DNA of 64,000 nt from Verminephrobacter eiseniae EF01-2 (lineage in GTDB: Bacteria; Pseudomonadota; Gammaproteobacteria; Burkholderiales; Burkholderiaceae_C): positions 4,948,501 to 5,012,500 of the forward strand of contig NC_008786.1 of assembly GCF_000015565.1 (NCBI RefSeq), in the 5' to 3' direction. The translations under genes were made by a program, and so were the position numbers. Below, one piece after another: positions 1 through 14,623 of the stretch (positions are counted from its first letter, which is position 1; the number at the start of each line of letters is the position of its first letter). The notes below the pieces were generated by a model. The model saw only the letters and a program-made list of their open reading frames with translations, was not told the origin of the DNA and did no database searches.

Positions 1-600
<600 letters not shown>

Positions 601-624
601 ATCTGAAAGATATAAGGAGACCCC

Positions 625-1614
625 ATGTCACGCCTCGTTTGCCGTCATTCTTGGCTGTGGCTCGTCGCATTGGCGAGCGCAGCCTGCTGGGCCCAGGGCG
701 CAGCCCCCGCGGCATGGCCGAACCAGCCCCTGAAGATCATCGTCGGCTTTCCGGCCGGTTCATCCCCCGACCTGACCGCGCGCCTGTTCGCCGAACCTCT
801 GTCCAAGGCCCTGGGCCAGCCCGTGATCGTCGACAACAAGGTGGGGGCGGGCGGCAACATTGCCGCCGATGCCGTGGCCAAGGCGCGCGATGACCACACC
901 ATCGGCCTGATGATCAATGGCAACCTGACCATCGCCAAGCAACTGAACCCGGCCCTGCCCTATGACCCGCTCCAGGATTTCGCGCCGCTGAGCCTGATCG
1001 GCACCGCCCCGCTGGTGCTGACCGCGCCCGTGGACCCGTCTGGCGTATCCGCCAGCGCCCGGGACTTTTTCGCCGCCGCCCGCAAAGGCGGCGACCGTTG
1101 GAATTACGGCACGCCGGGGGTGGGAACGGTGGGCCATATCGGCACCGAACTGCTCAAGTCGCGCAGCCGCATCAACCCGGTGCATGTGCCCTACCCCGGC
1201 TATGCGCAGGTGGCCAGCGCGCTGCTGGGCGGGCAGTTGCAGATGGCGCTGCTGCCCCCGGCATTGGCGCAGGCCCAGGTGCGCGCCGGCAAGCTGCGCG
1301 CGATTGGCGTCACGTCTGCCGGACGCAGCCTGCTGGCCCCGGAACTGCCGAGTCTGGCGGAAGCCGGCATCGAGGATTTCCAACTCGAAATCTGGAATGC
1401 CTTTGCCGCCCCGGCGAGCATGCCCGCCGCCATTCGGTCCAGGCTGGCCGCGCTGATCGGCGACCTGGCCCGCAGCCAGGAAATGCGCGACAAGCTGTTC
1501 CAGCAGGGCTGGCAGACGGTCGGCTCCTCGCCCGAAGGGCTGGCCAACCGCATCCAGGCCGACGCCCGGCTGCTGGGCGGCGTGATTGCCGCGCACCGGA
1601 TCGAGGCCCGGTAG
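625..1614 (+). CDS. Bug-family periplasmic substrate-binding protein (TTT family)
   Basis: A 329-residue secreted binding protein of the Bug/TctC family, the solute receptors of tripartite tricarboxylate transporters. A Sec signal peptide of about 25 residues precedes the mature start AAWPNQPLKIIVGFPAG. The family motifs VIVDNKVGAGGNIAADAVAKA (about 66-86) and the PYPGYAQ region are present. An AAGGAGA ribosome site lies 5-6 nt before the ATG. No TctA/TctB membrane genes are nearby, which is usual for Burkholderiales, where these receptors are numerous and mostly orphan. Ligand unknown, probably a small carboxylate. Confidence 0.88.
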   Translation: MSRLVCRHSWLWLVALASAACWAQGAAPAAWPNQPLKIIVGFPAGSSPDLTARLFAEPLSKALGQPVIVDNKVGAGGNIAADAVAKARDDHTIGLMINGNLTIAKQLNPALPYDPLQDFAPLSLIGTAPLVLTAPVDPSGVSASARDFFAAARKGGDRWNYGTPGVGTVGHIGTELLKSRSRINPVHVPYPGYAQVASALLGGQLQMALLPPALAQAQVRAGKLRAIGVTSAGRSLLAPELPSLAEAGIEDFQLEIWNAFAAPASMPAAIRSRLAALIGDLARSQEMRDKLFQQGWQTVGSSPEGLANRIQADARLLGGVIAAHRIEAR

Positions 1615-1623
1615 GCGGCGACC

Positions 1624-2901
1624 ATGCCCGCCTGCGCCGGCCCGCAAGCCCCCGGGGCTGCCCCGGAAACGCCCGCCACCGGCCTGCTGCTGACCGGTGG
1701 CGGCGCCCGGGCCGCCTACCAGGTCGGGGTGCTGGAGGCGATTGCCGACCTGCGCCGGGTCTGCGGGGCGGGGCGCCAGGCGAATCCCTTTCCGATCATC
1801 ACCGGCACCTCGGCCGGGGCCATCAACGCGGCGGCGCTGGCCTCGGGCGCCGACCACTTCGACCGCGCGGTGCAGCGCATGGCCCGGGTCTGGCGCCAGA
1901 TCCATGCCGCGCAGGTGTACGGCGCCGATTCGCTGAGCGTGATGCGCAGCGGCGCGCGCTGGCTGACGCTGATGTCGCTGGGCTGGGCCTTGGCCCGCTG
2001 GCGGCGCATGCGCCCGCGCTCGCTGCTGGACAACGCGCCGCTGGAACGGCTGCTGGTCCGCATGGTGCCGCTGGCGCGCCTGCCCAGGCTGATCCGCAAG
2101 GGGCATCTGAGGGCGCTGGCCGTGTCGGCATCGAGCTACAGCTCGGGCGAGCATGTGACTTTTTTCGAGTCGGCCGAACCGATGCAGCCCTGGGTGCGCT
2201 CGCAGCGCAAGGCCATGCCGGATCGCATCACGCACCAGCACCTGCTGGCCTCCTCGGCCATCCCGTTCATCTTTCCGGCCAAGGGCCTCACGGTGGACGG
2301 GCACACCGAGTATTTCGGCGACGGCTCGATGCGCCAGTCGGCCCCGATGGCGCCCGCGATCCACCTCGGAGCGGAGCGCATTTTGGTCATTGGCGCGGGC
2401 CGCATGCACGAGCCCAGGGACGACACCGGCGCCAGCCCCGCCGCCGGCTACCCGACGCTGGCGCAGATGGCGGGGCATGCACTGTCGAGCATTTTTCTCG
2501 ATGCGCTGGCGGTCGATGTGGAGCGGATGCAGCGCATCAACCAGACCCTGGCGCTGATTCCCGAAGAACGGCGCCGGCACAGCGCGCTGCGCCCCATCGA
2601 ACTGCTGGTGATTGCCCCCTCGCAGCGGCTCGACGCCATGGCCGCGCGCCATGTGGGCGACCTGCCCGCGCCGATTCGCACCATGCTGGGCGCGCTCGGC
2701 GTCAGCGCCAACATGGCCGACGTGCGCGGCGCGGCGCTGGCCAGCTACCTGCTGTTCGAGGCCGGCTACACGCAGGAACTAATGGCCCTGGGCCGGGCCG
2801 ACACCCTGGCCATGCGCAGCCAGGTCTGCCGCTTCTTCGGCTGGAGCGATAGCGGCGCGGCCATCCCGGCGCGGCACCGGGGCAGCGCGGCAAACGCCTA
2901 A
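1624..2901 (+). CDS. Patatin-like phospholipase family protein
   Basis: A 425-residue patatin-domain protein. The oxyanion loop is GGGARAAYQ (25-33), the nucleophile elbow is GTSAG (61-65, Ser63), and the catalytic Asp is in the DG motif near residue 233 (YFGDGSMRQ). These are the three elements of the patatin Ser-Asp dyad, so lipid acyl-hydrolase activity is expected. No signal peptide is apparent, suggesting a cytoplasmic or membrane-peripheral enzyme. It starts 9 nt after the Bug gene and ends just before metG. Substrate and physiological role are unknown. Confidence 0.88.
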   Translation: MPACAGPQAPGAAPETPATGLLLTGGGARAAYQVGVLEAIADLRRVCGAGRQANPFPIITGTSAGAINAAALASGADHFDRAVQRMARVWRQIHAAQVYGADSLSVMRSGARWLTLMSLGWALARWRRMRPRSLLDNAPLERLLVRMVPLARLPRLIRKGHLRALAVSASSYSSGEHVTFFESAEPMQPWVRSQRKAMPDRITHQHLLASSAIPFIFPAKGLTVDGHTEYFGDGSMRQSAPMAPAIHLGAERILVIGAGRMHEPRDDTGASPAAGYPTLAQMAGHALSSIFLDALAVDVERMQRINQTLALIPEERRRHSALRPIELLVIAPSQRLDAMAARHVGDLPAPIRTMLGALGVSANMADVRGAALASYLLFEAGYTQELMALGRADTLAMRSQVCRFFGWSDSGAAIPARHRGSAANA

Positions 2902-2936
2902 AATTGCCGGCTTCGCCCGAGAAAGCCGCCCCCACC

Positions 2937-5012
2937 ATGCCGTCGACACGCAAGCTCTTCGTCACCACCGCCCTGCCCTACGCGAATGGCCCGTTCCACC
3001 TCGGCCACCTGATGGAGTACATACAGGCCGACATCTGGGTGCGGTTTCAGAGGATGCAGGGCCACGAAGTGAACTTCGTCGGCGCAGACGACACCCATGG
3101 CGCGCCGATCATGATTGCCGCCGAAAAAGCCGGCAAGACGCCACAGCAGTTCGTGGCCGACATTGCGGCAGGCCGCAAGCCGTACCTGGACGGCTTTCAC
3201 CTGAGCTTTGACAACTGGCACAGCACCGATGCGCCGGAGAACCACGAACTGGCGCGCCAGATCTACCGCGACCTGCGCGACCGCGCCGATGGTTCGCTGA
3301 TCGAGCGGCGCAGCATCGAGCAGTTCTTCGACCCCGGCAAGAGCATGTTCCTGCCCGACCGCTACATCGTCGGCGAATGCCCGCGCTGCCACGCCAAGGA
3401 GCAGTATGGCGACAACTGCGAGCAGTGCGGCTCGGTGTATGCGCCCGCCGAACTGATCGACCCGGTCTCGGCCCTGTCCGGCGCCAAGCCCGAGCTCAGG
3501 AGTTCCGAGCATTTCTTCTTCAAGCTCTCCGACCCGCGCTGCGTGGAGTTTCTGCAGCGCTGGACGCAAGACGGCAAACTGCAACCCGAGGTGGCCAACA
3601 AGGTCCGGGAATGGTTTGGCCTGCGCAGCAACCCCGACGGCAGCTGCAGCGAGGGCCTCGATGACTGGGACATCAGCCGCGATGCGCCCTACTTCGGCAT
3701 CGAAATTCCCGATGCGCCGGGCAAATACTTCTATGTCTGGCTCGACGCGCCGGTGGGTTATCTGGCGGCGCTGAAGAACCTGCTGGAAAAGCGCGGCCAA
3801 AACTACGACGCCTACATGGCCGACCCGGCGCTGGAGCAGTACCACTTCATCGGCAAGGACATCGTCACCTTCCACACCCTGTTCTGGCCCGCGATGCTGC
3901 ACCTGAGCGGGCGCAAGACGCCGGACAACGTGTTCGTGCACGGCTTTTTGACCATCAACGGCGAGAAGATGAGCAAGAGCCGTGGCACGGGCCTGGACCC
4001 GCTCAAATACCTGAGCCTGGGCATGAACGCCGAGTGGCTGCGCTACTACCTGGCGACCAAGCTGAGCGCGCGCAACGAGGACATGGACCTCGGCACCGAG
4101 GACTTCATGGTGCGCGTGAACAGCGACCTGATCGGCAAATACGTGAACATTGCCAGCCGCGCTGCGGGCTTTTTGACCAAGCGCTTCGCCGGCCGGCTGA
4201 CCAGCGACTTCGGCGCCGCCGGCCTGGCCCTGCTGGCCGATCTGCATGGCGCCCGCGACACCATCGCGCAGTGGTACCAGGCGCGCGAGTTCGGCAAGGC
4301 GACGCGCGAGATCATGCTGCTGGCCGACAAGGTCAACGCCTATGTCGACCGGAACAAGCCCTGGGAATTGGCCAAGGATGCAGCGAACGGGCAGGCGCTG
4401 CACCAAGTCTGCTCGGTGCTGATCAACGCCTTCGCCACGCTCACACGCTACCTGTCGCCCGTGCTGCCCGCCCTGGCCCGCGCCGCGCAGGACTTTGTCG
4501 GCCAGGACATGCAGCGGTGGGATGCGGGCGGCGCTGTGCAGGCCATCGCGCCCTACCAGCACCTGATGCAGCGCGTGACGCCCGAGCAACTGGCCGCCCT
4601 GTTCCAGCCCCCGGCCGCTGCGCAGATCGCCGCTGCCGGCGCGCAAGAACCCGGCGGCCTGGCCCTGGCCCCCGGCATCGGCATCGACGACTTCGACCGC
4701 GTCGACCTGCGCGTTGCGCTGATCGTCGACTGCGCGGCCGTGGCAGGCTCGACCAAGCTGCTGCGCCTGACACTGGACATCGGCGAAGGCCGCCAGCGCC
4801 AGGTGTTCAGCGGCATCGCCAGCGCCTGCCAGCCGGCAGATCTGATCGGCAAACACACCGTGATGGTGGCCAACCTGGCGCCCCGCCGACTGAAGTTTGG
4901 CGTGAGCGAAGGCATGGTGCTGGCCGCCAGCCATGGCGACGAGAAAGCCAACCCCGGCATCTACCTGCTCGCGCCCGGGCCCGGCGCCAAGCCCGGCATG
5001 CGGGTGCGGTAG
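2937..5012 (+). CDS. metG: Methionine--tRNA ligase
   Basis: Methionyl-tRNA synthetase of 691 residues, charging tRNA-Met in the cytoplasm. The class I signatures are HLGH (21-24) and KMSKS (344-348). A zinc knuckle is formed by Cys148, Cys151, Cys161 and Cys164. The C-terminal EMAP/tRNA-binding OB domain starts near residue 582 ([15 protein letters not shown]), as in the long MetG form. The ATG at 2937 is chosen because [19 protein letters not shown] matches the family start; an in-frame TTG at 2904 would only add an unlikely 11-residue tail. It converges on the sensor kinase with a 9-bp gap. Confidence 0.97.
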   Translation: MPSTRKLFVTTALPYANGPFHLGHLMEYIQADIWVRFQRMQGHEVNFVGADDTHGAPIMIAAEKAGKTPQQFVADIAAGRKPYLDGFHLSFDNWHSTDAPENHELARQIYRDLRDRADGSLIERRSIEQFFDPGKSMFLPDRYIVGECPRCHAKEQYGDNCEQCGSVYAPAELIDPVSALSGAKPELRSSEHFFFKLSDPRCVEFLQRWTQDGKLQPEVANKVREWFGLRSNPDGSCSEGLDDWDISRDAPYFGIEIPDAPGKYFYVWLDAPVGYLAALKNLLEKRGQNYDAYMADPALEQYHFIGKDIVTFHTLFWPAMLHLSGRKTPDNVFVHGFLTINGEKMSKSRGTGLDPLKYLSLGMNAEWLRYYLATKLSARNEDMDLGTEDFMVRVNSDLIGKYVNIASRAAGFLTKRFAGRLTSDFGAAGLALLADLHGARDTIAQWYQAREFGKATREIMLLADKVNAYVDRNKPWELAKDAANGQALHQVCSVLINAFATLTRYLSPVLPALARAAQDFVGQDMQRWDAGGAVQAIAPYQHLMQRVTPEQLAALFQPPAAAQIAAAGAQEPGGLALAPGIGIDDFDRVDLRVALIVDCAAVAGSTKLLRLTLDIGEGRQRQVFSGIASACQPADLIGKHTVMVANLAPRRLKFGVSEGMVLAASHGDEKANPGIYLLAPGPGAKPGMRVR

Positions 5013-5021
5013 GGCGGGCCA

Positions 5022-7235
5022 TCAGATGGCCGGCGCGCCGGGGTCGTTGCCGGCGAGCAGGCCCTGCACCGTGGCGCACAGTGCCTGCACATCGTCGGGT
5101 TTGTGGATCAGCGCCCGCGCGCCTTCGGCCAGCGCGGCCTGCTCGATTTCGGCCGTCACATGGCCCGATGTCAGGGCCACGGGCAGTTCCGGGCGGATCG
5201 AGCGGGCTTCACGCACCAGATCGACGCCGCAGAAACCGGGCATGTTGTAGTCGGTGACCAGCAGGTCATAGTCCTGCGGCGCAGCGCGCAATGCGGCGCG
5301 GGCCTGGCGCGGGTCGCTGTAGCCGCTGACCGCATAGCCCCGGCGGCGCAGCAGGCGTTGCACCAGAAACACCAGGGCCGGGTCATCGTCGACATACATC
5401 ACATGCGGCTGCCTGCGTGGCACGCTCTCCGCCAGGCCCGGCGTGCGGCTCGGCATGTCGGCCGAAGCGTTGGCCGGCGCGCTGCCCGGAGTGTTGCCCG
5501 AAGTGTTGCCCGGAAAAAGGGCGGGCGCGACCGGTTCCGGCCCGGCCGCTGCCTGCTGCGCGCTGCCGGGTGCCACCGGAAAGTACAGCGTGAAGCAACT
5601 GCCCTGGCCGGGCCTGCTGTGCACGGCAACGCTGCCCTCGTGGCTGCGCATCACGCCATGCACGACGGCCAGGCCCAGGCCCGTGCCCTGGCCGACGGGC
5701 TTGGTGGTAAAGAAAGGCTCGAAGATGCGCTCCAGCGTGGCCGCGTCCATGCCGGGGCCGGTGTCGCGCACGCTCAGTGCCACGTAGTCGCCGGGCGCCA
5801 GGCCCAGCCGCTCGATCAGGTGCTGGTCGGCCGACACCGTGGCGGCCTCGACATGGATGCTGCCGCGCCCGCTGCCGATGGCATGGATGGCGTTGGTGCA
5901 CAGGTTCAGCAGCGCCTGCCCGACCTGCGTGGCATCGGCCAGCACCCATGGCAGGCCCGGTTGCAACTGCATCTGTAGCCCGATGGCAGGGGGCAGGGTG
6001 ACGCGCAACAGGCGTTCGGTGTCGTGCACCATATCGGCGAGCGACAAGACCGAGCGCTGTGGCGGCTGGTTGCGGCTGAAGGTCAGGATCTGGCGCACCA
6101 GATCACGCGCGCGGCGGCCGGCCTTGTCGATTTCGAGCAGGCTTTGCAGCACCGGCGAGTCTGGCGCGCAGTCGGCCTGGGCCAGCGCCACGTTGCCGAG
6201 GATGGCGCCCAGGATGTTGTTGAAGTCGTGCGCAATGCCGCCGGCCATCGTGCCCACGGCCTGCATCTTGTGCGACTCGCGCAACTGCGCCTCCAGTTCG
6301 TTGCGCTCGGCCTCGGCCTTTTTGCGGCCCGTCAGGTCGCGCGCGAAGACGGTGGTGGTCTGGCCCTGGGCATGGCGCTCGAACGACAGGCTCACCTCCA
6401 GCGCCAATGGCTGGCCGCTGGCGCTTTGCGCCATCATCTCCCGGGTGCCGCTGCGGGCCTGCGCCAAGACCGCAGCGGCATCGGGCAGGAAGCGCTCCAG
6501 CCGGCTGCCCAGCGCGTCGCTGGCGTGGCACTGGAACAATGCCGCCGCCCGGGGGTTGAACACCGTGATGCGCTGGTGCTGGTCGACGCAGACGATGGCA
6601 TCGAGCGCCGCATCGATCACGGCGGCCAGCCGCTTCTGGCTGGCGTGCAACTGCCCGTTGCGCTGTTGCAGCGCGCGCGCGCTGCGCTGCAACGCCTGCC
6701 GCTCGGCCAGCAGCGGGCCTTGGTCGATCACTGCGCACAGGAACTGCGGCAGGGCATCCTGGGGCGCCTCGATGCGCGCAATATGCAGGTCGCCGGTGAT
6801 GCGCCCGTCCGCGCCGATCGCAAACACCACCTCCTTGGCCTGGCTGTGCCCCTGATTCCGGGCCTGGGCAAAGGCGGCCTGCACACGCGGCGCATCCTGG
6901 GCGCGCACGAAAGGCAGCAGGGCCGTCAGCGGCCGGTCGCGTTCACCGGGTTGAAAACAGCGGTGCGCCATCGCATTCGCCTGCACCACCACGTCATGCG
7001 AATCGAGCACCATCAGCGCCAGGGGCACGCTGGCAAACAATGTCTCGAAGCGCTCGTAGGTGCTCTCGGCCACGGCCTGGCTGTAGCGCAAGACCTCGTT
7101 TTGGCGCTCGAGCTCGGCCACCAGGGCCTCGGCAGACAGGCCGGCGGCAGGCGCGCGCTGCGCCGCAAGGGGTGCGACGGGAGCGAGATGCCGCCACGCA
7201 GCGGGGTCGAGAAAAGACAGATCGGGTTCAGTCAT
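5022..7235 (-). CDS. Hybrid sensor histidine kinase / response regulator with PAS domains
   Basis: A 737-residue soluble hybrid kinase. Two PAS-type segments occupy about residues 50-320. The HisKA motif GTMAGGIAHDFNNILG follows with phospho-acceptor His336. The HATPase core has the N box (LLNLCTNAIHAIG), G1 (DTGPGMD) and G2 (GTGLGLAVVHG). A C-terminal receiver has the acidic pair VDDDP and phospho-acceptor Asp662 (VTDYNMPG). No transmembrane helix is seen, so it should sense a cytoplasmic signal. A low-complexity linker rich in Pro/Ala/Gly/Asn separates kinase and receiver. No DNA-binding regulator is adjacent, so the output is unknown. Confidence 0.92.
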   Translation of the reverse strand: MTEPDLSFLDPAAWRHLAPVAPLAAQRAPAAGLSAEALVAELERQNEVLRYSQAVAESTYERFETLFASVPLALMVLDSHDVVVQANAMAHRCFQPGERDRPLTALLPFVRAQDAPRVQAAFAQARNQGHSQAKEVVFAIGADGRITGDLHIARIEAPQDALPQFLCAVIDQGPLLAERQALQRSARALQQRNGQLHASQKRLAAVIDAALDAIVCVDQHQRITVFNPRAAALFQCHASDALGSRLERFLPDAAAVLAQARSGTREMMAQSASGQPLALEVSLSFERHAQGQTTTVFARDLTGRKKAEAERNELEAQLRESHKMQAVGTMAGGIAHDFNNILGAILGNVALAQADCAPDSPVLQSLLEIDKAGRRARDLVRQILTFSRNQPPQRSVLSLADMVHDTERLLRVTLPPAIGLQMQLQPGLPWVLADATQVGQALLNLCTNAIHAIGSGRGSIHVEAATVSADQHLIERLGLAPGDYVALSVRDTGPGMDAATLERIFEPFFTTKPVGQGTGLGLAVVHGVMRSHEGSVAVHSRPGQGSCFTLYFPVAPGSAQQAAAGPEPVAPALFPGNTSGNTPGSAPANASADMPSRTPGLAESVPRRQPHVMYVDDDPALVFLVQRLLRRRGYAVSGYSDPRQARAALRAAPQDYDLLVTDYNMPGFCGVDLVREARSIRPELPVALTSGHVTAEIEQAALAEGARALIHKPDDVQALCATVQGLLAGNDPGAPAI

Positions 7236-7295
7236 GACGAGACGCCACCCGATCTGCCCGCCAGCGCGCTGCCGCAGATCCGCCGGGGGCGGGTG

Positions 7296-9647
<2,352 letters not shown>

Positions 9648-9707
9648 GTGAACTCCTTTGTTGCTTGCCTGGTCAAGGGATGACTGTAGATCGGGATCGA
9701 TGTCCTG

Positions 9708-10067
9708 TCATGCAACAGGTTCGCTGACGCATTGCAGCGGGTGGCCGGCCTTGAGCGCGGCATCGAGCACTTGATCGACCTTGGTGGCAGCGACATCGTG
9801 TGAATACACGCCGCAGATGCCCTTGCCGTCGAGGTGGATTTTCAACATGATCCGGGTCGCGGTTTCGCGGTCTTTGCTGAAGAACTCCTGCAGCACCACG
9901 ATGACGAACTCCATCGGCGTGTAGTCATCGTTGAGCATCACCACCTGGTACATCTGCGGCGGCGGGGTCTTTTCGGGGCGGCGCTCGAGCACGACCGCAC
10001 CGCCATCATCGGGCGCTGGCCGCGTGGCGGGCGGCAGGGTGGGTGCTCGTGTTGCCATGAAATTCAT
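9708..10067 (-). CDS. clpS: ATP-dependent Clp protease adaptor protein ClpS
   Basis: A 119-residue adaptor that binds the ClpA N-domain and delivers N-degron substrates. The conserved core [17 protein letters not shown] with the downstream [13 protein letters not shown] segment is intact. The reading frame stays open far upstream, but that part is a shadow of dnaE. The start is placed at the MNFMATRAP methionine (10067); the methionine at 10058 is an alternative. The N-terminal 35 residues are Pro/Ala-rich linker. It forms an operon with clpA. Confidence 0.95.
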
Positions 10068-10128
10068 TTTAGCGACCCGCGCGGCCGGCTGCTGCAACAC
10101 CAGCGGTTGCCGCAGCCAATATTTGCTT

Positions 10129-13100
10129 TCATGCCGCGCCCGCAGCATCGTCGTACACCACGCGCGCAGAGCCGGCCTGCTCCGTCCAGGCCGCCAACGC
10201 GGCATCGCTGGGGTAAAAGCCGGCACTCTCGCCCAGTTGCAGTTCGGCGACAGCGGCCACATCCTCGGCGCTGCAGCGCAGCCCGATGCGCACGCGCAGT
10301 CTGTGCAGCAGCGGCTCGCCCTCGTCCGTCTCCTCGCTGCGCGGCGCGAATTCGCGCACCAGGCGCGCAATGTCGGGCAGTTTGTCGGGCGCTTTGTCCC
10401 GCAGCACCACATGCAGGTACTTGCCGAACCGGCAGCGCGCTGCGGCCAAGTCCCATACCTGCTGCACCTTGAGCCGCAGCCCGCCGCTGAAATGGTCGGG
10501 TTGCAAGCGCCCTTGCAGCACCACGAACTCGTCTTCCTTGAGTTGCTGGCGGTGCCTGTCGAACAAAGCCTCGTCCGCAGAGCTTTCGATGACCCCCGTT
10601 TTGTCGTCCAGCCGGAACAGGGCCAGTTTGCCGCGCTGGCCGTTGATGACGCGCAAGTCGCAGACGATGCCCGCCAGCACCTGGGGCTCGCGGCTATCGG
10701 TCAGTTCATCGATCGCCGTGCGCACGAAACGCCGCACCTCGGCGGCCACTTCGTCGAACAGATGGCCCGACAGGTAAAACCCGACAGCGGTTTTCTCCTG
10801 CATCAGTTGCTCCCTGATGCCCCAGGGGGCGGCGCCCACCAGTTCCGGCTCCTGCTGGCTCGACCCATGGGCGTCAGCGCCCATCATGTCGAACAAGCTG
10901 CCCTGGTTCACGTTGGCCAGCGTGGCCGCAGCGAAATCGAAGGCCCGGTCGATGGAGGCGACCAGCGCCGCGCGGTGGCGCTCGATGGAGTCGAAAGCCC
11001 CGGCCTTGATCAAGGCTTCGACCGTGCGCTTGTTCAGGCGCGCGCGATCGACGCGCACGCAAAAGTCGAACAGGCTCTTGAACGGTCCGCTGCAGGCGCC
11101 CCGTGGCCCCTCCCCGCGCCCTTCGCGGGCGGCCACGATGGCTTCTATGGCCTGCTGGCCCGTGCCTTTGATGGCCCCCAGACCGTAGCGGATGATCTTG
11201 TTGCTGACCGGCTCGAAGCGATGCCCGCCCCGGTTCACGTCCGGCGGCTCGAACGCCAGGCCCATCTTGCGGGCATCCTCGAACAACACCTTGAGCTTGT
11301 CGGTGTCGTCCATTTCGACGGTCATGTTGGCGCAGAAGAACTCGGCCGTGTAATGCACCTTCAGCCAGCCCGTGTGGTAGGCCAGCAGGGAGTAAGCGGC
11401 AGCGTGCGACTTGTTGAAGCCGTAGCCGGCAAACTTCTCCATCAGGTCGAACACCTCGTCGGCTTTCTCCTGGCTGAGTCCTTTTTCCGCCGCCCCCTTG
11501 CGGAAGATGGCGCGGTGCTCGGCCATCTCCTCGGCTTTTTTCTTGCCCATGGCCCGGCGCAGCATGTCGGCGCCGCCCAGGCTGTAGCCGCCGAGCAACT
11601 GGGCGGTCTGCATCACCTGCTCCTGGTAGACCATGATCCCGTAGGTCTCGGCCAGCACCGACTCGACCAGCGGGTGCGGGTAGAGCACCGGCTCTTTGCC
11701 ATTTTTGCGGTTGATGAAGCTCGGTATCAGGTCCATCGGGCCGGGGCGGTACAAGGCGTTGAGCGCGATCAGGTCCCCCAGCCGGCTCGGGCGCGCCTCT
11801 TTGAGCATGCCCTGCATGCCCCGGCTTTCAAACTGGAACACCGCTTCGGTCTGGCCCTCGGAGAACAGGCGGTAGGTCGGCCCGTCGTCGAGCGCGATCG
11901 CGTCGTAGCTGAAGTCCTGCTGCCCCTTGTGGCGCCCGACGATGAACTCGCGCGCAAGCTGCAAAATCGTCAGCGTGGCCAGGCCCAGAAAGTCGAACTT
12001 CACCAGGCCGATGGCCTCGACATCGTCCTTGTCGTACTGGCTCACGGCCGATGCGCTGCCAGGCGGCTGGTACAGGGGGCAAAAGTCCGTCAGTTTGCCC
12101 GGGGCGATCAGCACCCCGCCGGCGTGCATGCCGATGTTGCGCGTCAGGCCCTCGAGCTTTTGCGCCATCTCGATCACGGTCCTGACATCCTCTTCCTTGC
12201 GCATCCGTTCGGCCAGTTGCGGCTCCAGCTCCAGCACGTAGTGGTTCTTGTCGCCTTCCTTTTTCGGGTTGGGCGGGTACTGCAACGTGTACGAGATGCC
12301 GGGCTTGGCCGGCACCAGTTTGGCGATGCCATCGCAGAAGGTGTAGCTCATGTCCATCACCCGGCCCACGTCGCGGATCGCGGCCTTGGCGGCCATGGTT
12401 CCGAAGGTGGCGATCTGGCTCACGGCGTCCTTGCCGTACTTGTCCTTGACGTAATCGATCACGCGGTCGCGGTTGGCCTGGCAAAAATCGATGTCGAAGT
12501 CCGGCATCGATACCCGTTCGGGGTTCAGGAAGCGCTCGAACAGCAGTTTGTATTCCAGCGGGTCGAGGTCGGTGATCCCCATGGCATAGGCCACCAGCGA
12601 GCCGGCGCCGGAACCGCGCCCCGGCCCGACCGGGCAGCCATTGTTCCTGGCCCACTGTATGAAGTCCCCGACGATCAGGAAGTAGCCCGCAAAGCCCATC
12701 TCGACGATGGTCCCGATCTCGAACTCCAGGCGCGCGAGGTAGCGCGGGCGCTGCTGCTCGCGCTGTGCCGGCTCGGGGTACAGGCACAGCAGACGCTGCT
12801 CGAGGCCGTTGACCGAGGCGACGCGGAAATAGGCCTCGATCGGCATGCCGCCGGGCGTGGGAAAGTCCGGCAACTGCGGCTTGCCCAGCACCAGCGTGAG
12901 GTTGCAGCGCCGGGCTATTTCCACCGTGTTTGCCAGGGCCGACGGCAGGTCGGCAAACAGCCGCTGCATCTCGGCCGCAGACTTGAAATACTGGTCGCGG
13001 GTGAATTTGCGCTGCCGGCGCGGGTTGGCCAGGATGTCGCCTTCGGCGATGCAGATCCGGGCCTCATGGGCCTCGTAGTCGTCGGCACGGGCAAACTGCA

Positions 13101-13689
13101 CCGGGTGCGTCGCCACCACCGGCAGGCGCAACCGCGCCGCCAGCGCGGCCGCAGCCGCGACATGGCTTTCATCATCGGCGCGGCCGGCACGCTGCAATTC
13201 GATAAAGAAGCGGTGCGGGAACATCCCCGCCAGCCGCAAGGCCGTCTCGGCAGCGCCGGCGTCATCGCCTTTGAGCAAAGCCTGCCCCACGGGGCCGGCC
13301 TGCGCCCCGGCCAAGACGATCAAGCCCTCGGCCAACTCCTCCAGCCAGGCCCAGTGGCACAGCGCCTGGTTTTTGACGACCCCACGGGTCCAGGCGCGGG
13401 TCAGTAGTTCCGACAGGTTCAGGTAGCCCTGGTGGCTTTGCACCAGCACGATCAGGCGCGCCGGCGCTGCGCCGGCGGGTCCCGGCAGAAAAATCTCGGC
13501 GCCGACGATGGGCTTGACGCCCTGGCTGCGGGTTGCCTTGTAGAACTTGACCGCGCCAAAGAGGTTGTTCAGATCGGTGATGGCCAGCGCCGGCTGGCCA
13601 TCGGCAGCGGCGGCCCGGGCCACCTCGTCGATCCGGTTGGTGCCGTCGACGACGGAAAATTCGGTGTGCATGCGCAGATGGACAAACAT
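10129..13689 (-). CDS. dnaE: DNA polymerase III subunit alpha
   Basis: The replicative polymerase catalytic subunit, 1186 residues. An N-terminal PHP domain ([17 protein letters not shown]) is followed by the Pol III palm with the catalytic triad in PDFDIDF (Asp397, Asp399, Asp401). Then come the helix-hairpin-helix region and a C-terminal OB fold ([17 protein letters not shown]). The start at 13689 gives [12 protein letters not shown], matching the usual DnaE N-terminus; the open frame continues upstream to 13935 without homology. It lies upstream of and co-directional with clpS, 61 bp apart. Length is normal for a betaproteobacterial DnaE1. Confidence 0.97.
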
Positions 13690-13825
13690 GGCGCCATTGT
13701 AGGAAGCCCGACCAGGAAGCCCGACGGCAGCCCTGCCGGGCGCCCGCCTGCCGCCGCTACAATGCCGCGCAGGCCCGTGTTCCCGCCTGTGTTTTCCGTG
13801 TTCCATTTGCCGAAAGCCGCCTGCG

Positions 13826-14623
13826 ATGCTGCCCGCCCCACTGCCCCTGGTTTCTGCCCTGCTGCTGGCAGCCCTGCTGGCTGCATGCTCGAGCACCACC
13901 GAAGACCGGACGGCGGGCTGGAGCACCGAACGCATCCGCGCCGAAGCGCAGGACGAGATGAGCAGCGGCGCCTATGACAAGGCCGTGCCGCTGCTGGAAA
14001 AGCTCGAAGGCCGCGCTGCCGGCACGCCACTGGCGCAGCAGGCCCAGATCGACAAGGCCTATGCACACTACAAGTCCGGCGAAAAAGCCCAGGCCGTGGC
14101 CACGCTGGATCGCTTCATGAAGCTGCACCCCGTCAGCCCGGCGCTGGACTATGCGCTGTACCTCAAGGGCCTGGCGAACTTCAACGACAACCTGGGCCTG
14201 TTCTCGTTCATCTCGCGCGAAGACCTGTCCGAGCGCGACCAGCAGGCCGCCAAAGACTCCTTCGAGGCGTTCAGGGAACTCGTCAACCGCTTTCCGCAAT
14301 CGCGCTACGCGCAGGATGCACGCCAGCGCATGACCTATATCGTGAACTCGCTGGCGCAGTATGAGGTGCATGTGGCGCGCTACTACTACCTGCACGGCGC
14401 CTATGTGGCGGCCATCGGCCGCGCCCACTTGGCCCTGTCCGACTACCAGGGCGTTCCGGCGCAGGAAGAGGCGCTGTACATCCTGATCCAGTCCTACGAT
14501 GCGCTGGGCATGACCGCGCTGCGCGACGACGCGCGCCGGGTGATGGACAAGTCCTACCCGCAAAGCAGCTTCATGAGCGGCGGCTTCAAGCGCCGGCAGG
14601 AGCCGTGGTGGAAGATCTGGTAG
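13826..14623 (+). CDS. bamD: Outer membrane protein assembly factor BamD
   Basis: A 265-residue lipoprotein of the BAM complex (also called ComL/YfiO), needed to fold beta-barrel proteins into the outer membrane. The signal peptide ends with lipobox LLAAC, giving acylated Cys21. The following TPR-like repeats (EQDEMSSGAYDKAVPLLEKL-type) and the conserved RYAQDARQRM and HVARYYYLHGAYVAAIGRA segments are characteristic. Its 3' end overlaps the convergent helicase gene by 38 bp. Confidence 0.93.
   Translation: MLPAPLPLVSALLLAALLAACSSTTEDRTAGWSTERIRAEAQDEMSSGAYDKAVPLLEKLEGRAAGTPLAQQAQIDKAYAHYKSGEKAQAVATLDRFMKLHPVSPALDYALYLKGLANFNDNLGLFSFISREDLSERDQQAAKDSFEAFRELVNRFPQSRYAQDARQRMTYIVNSLAQYEVHVARYYYLHGAYVAAIGRAHLALSDYQGVPAQEEALYILIQSYDALGMTALRDDARRVMDKSYPQSSFMSGGFKRRQEPWWKIW

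Noticed and set aside
2898..4934. A 678-codon reverse frame opposite metG
   Set aside because: Shadow of metG; the metG frame carries all catalytic and zinc motifs.
9931..13407. An 1158-codon forward open frame opposite dnaE
   Set aside because: Shadow of dnaE; composition is His/Arg/Gln/Leu-rich with no motifs.
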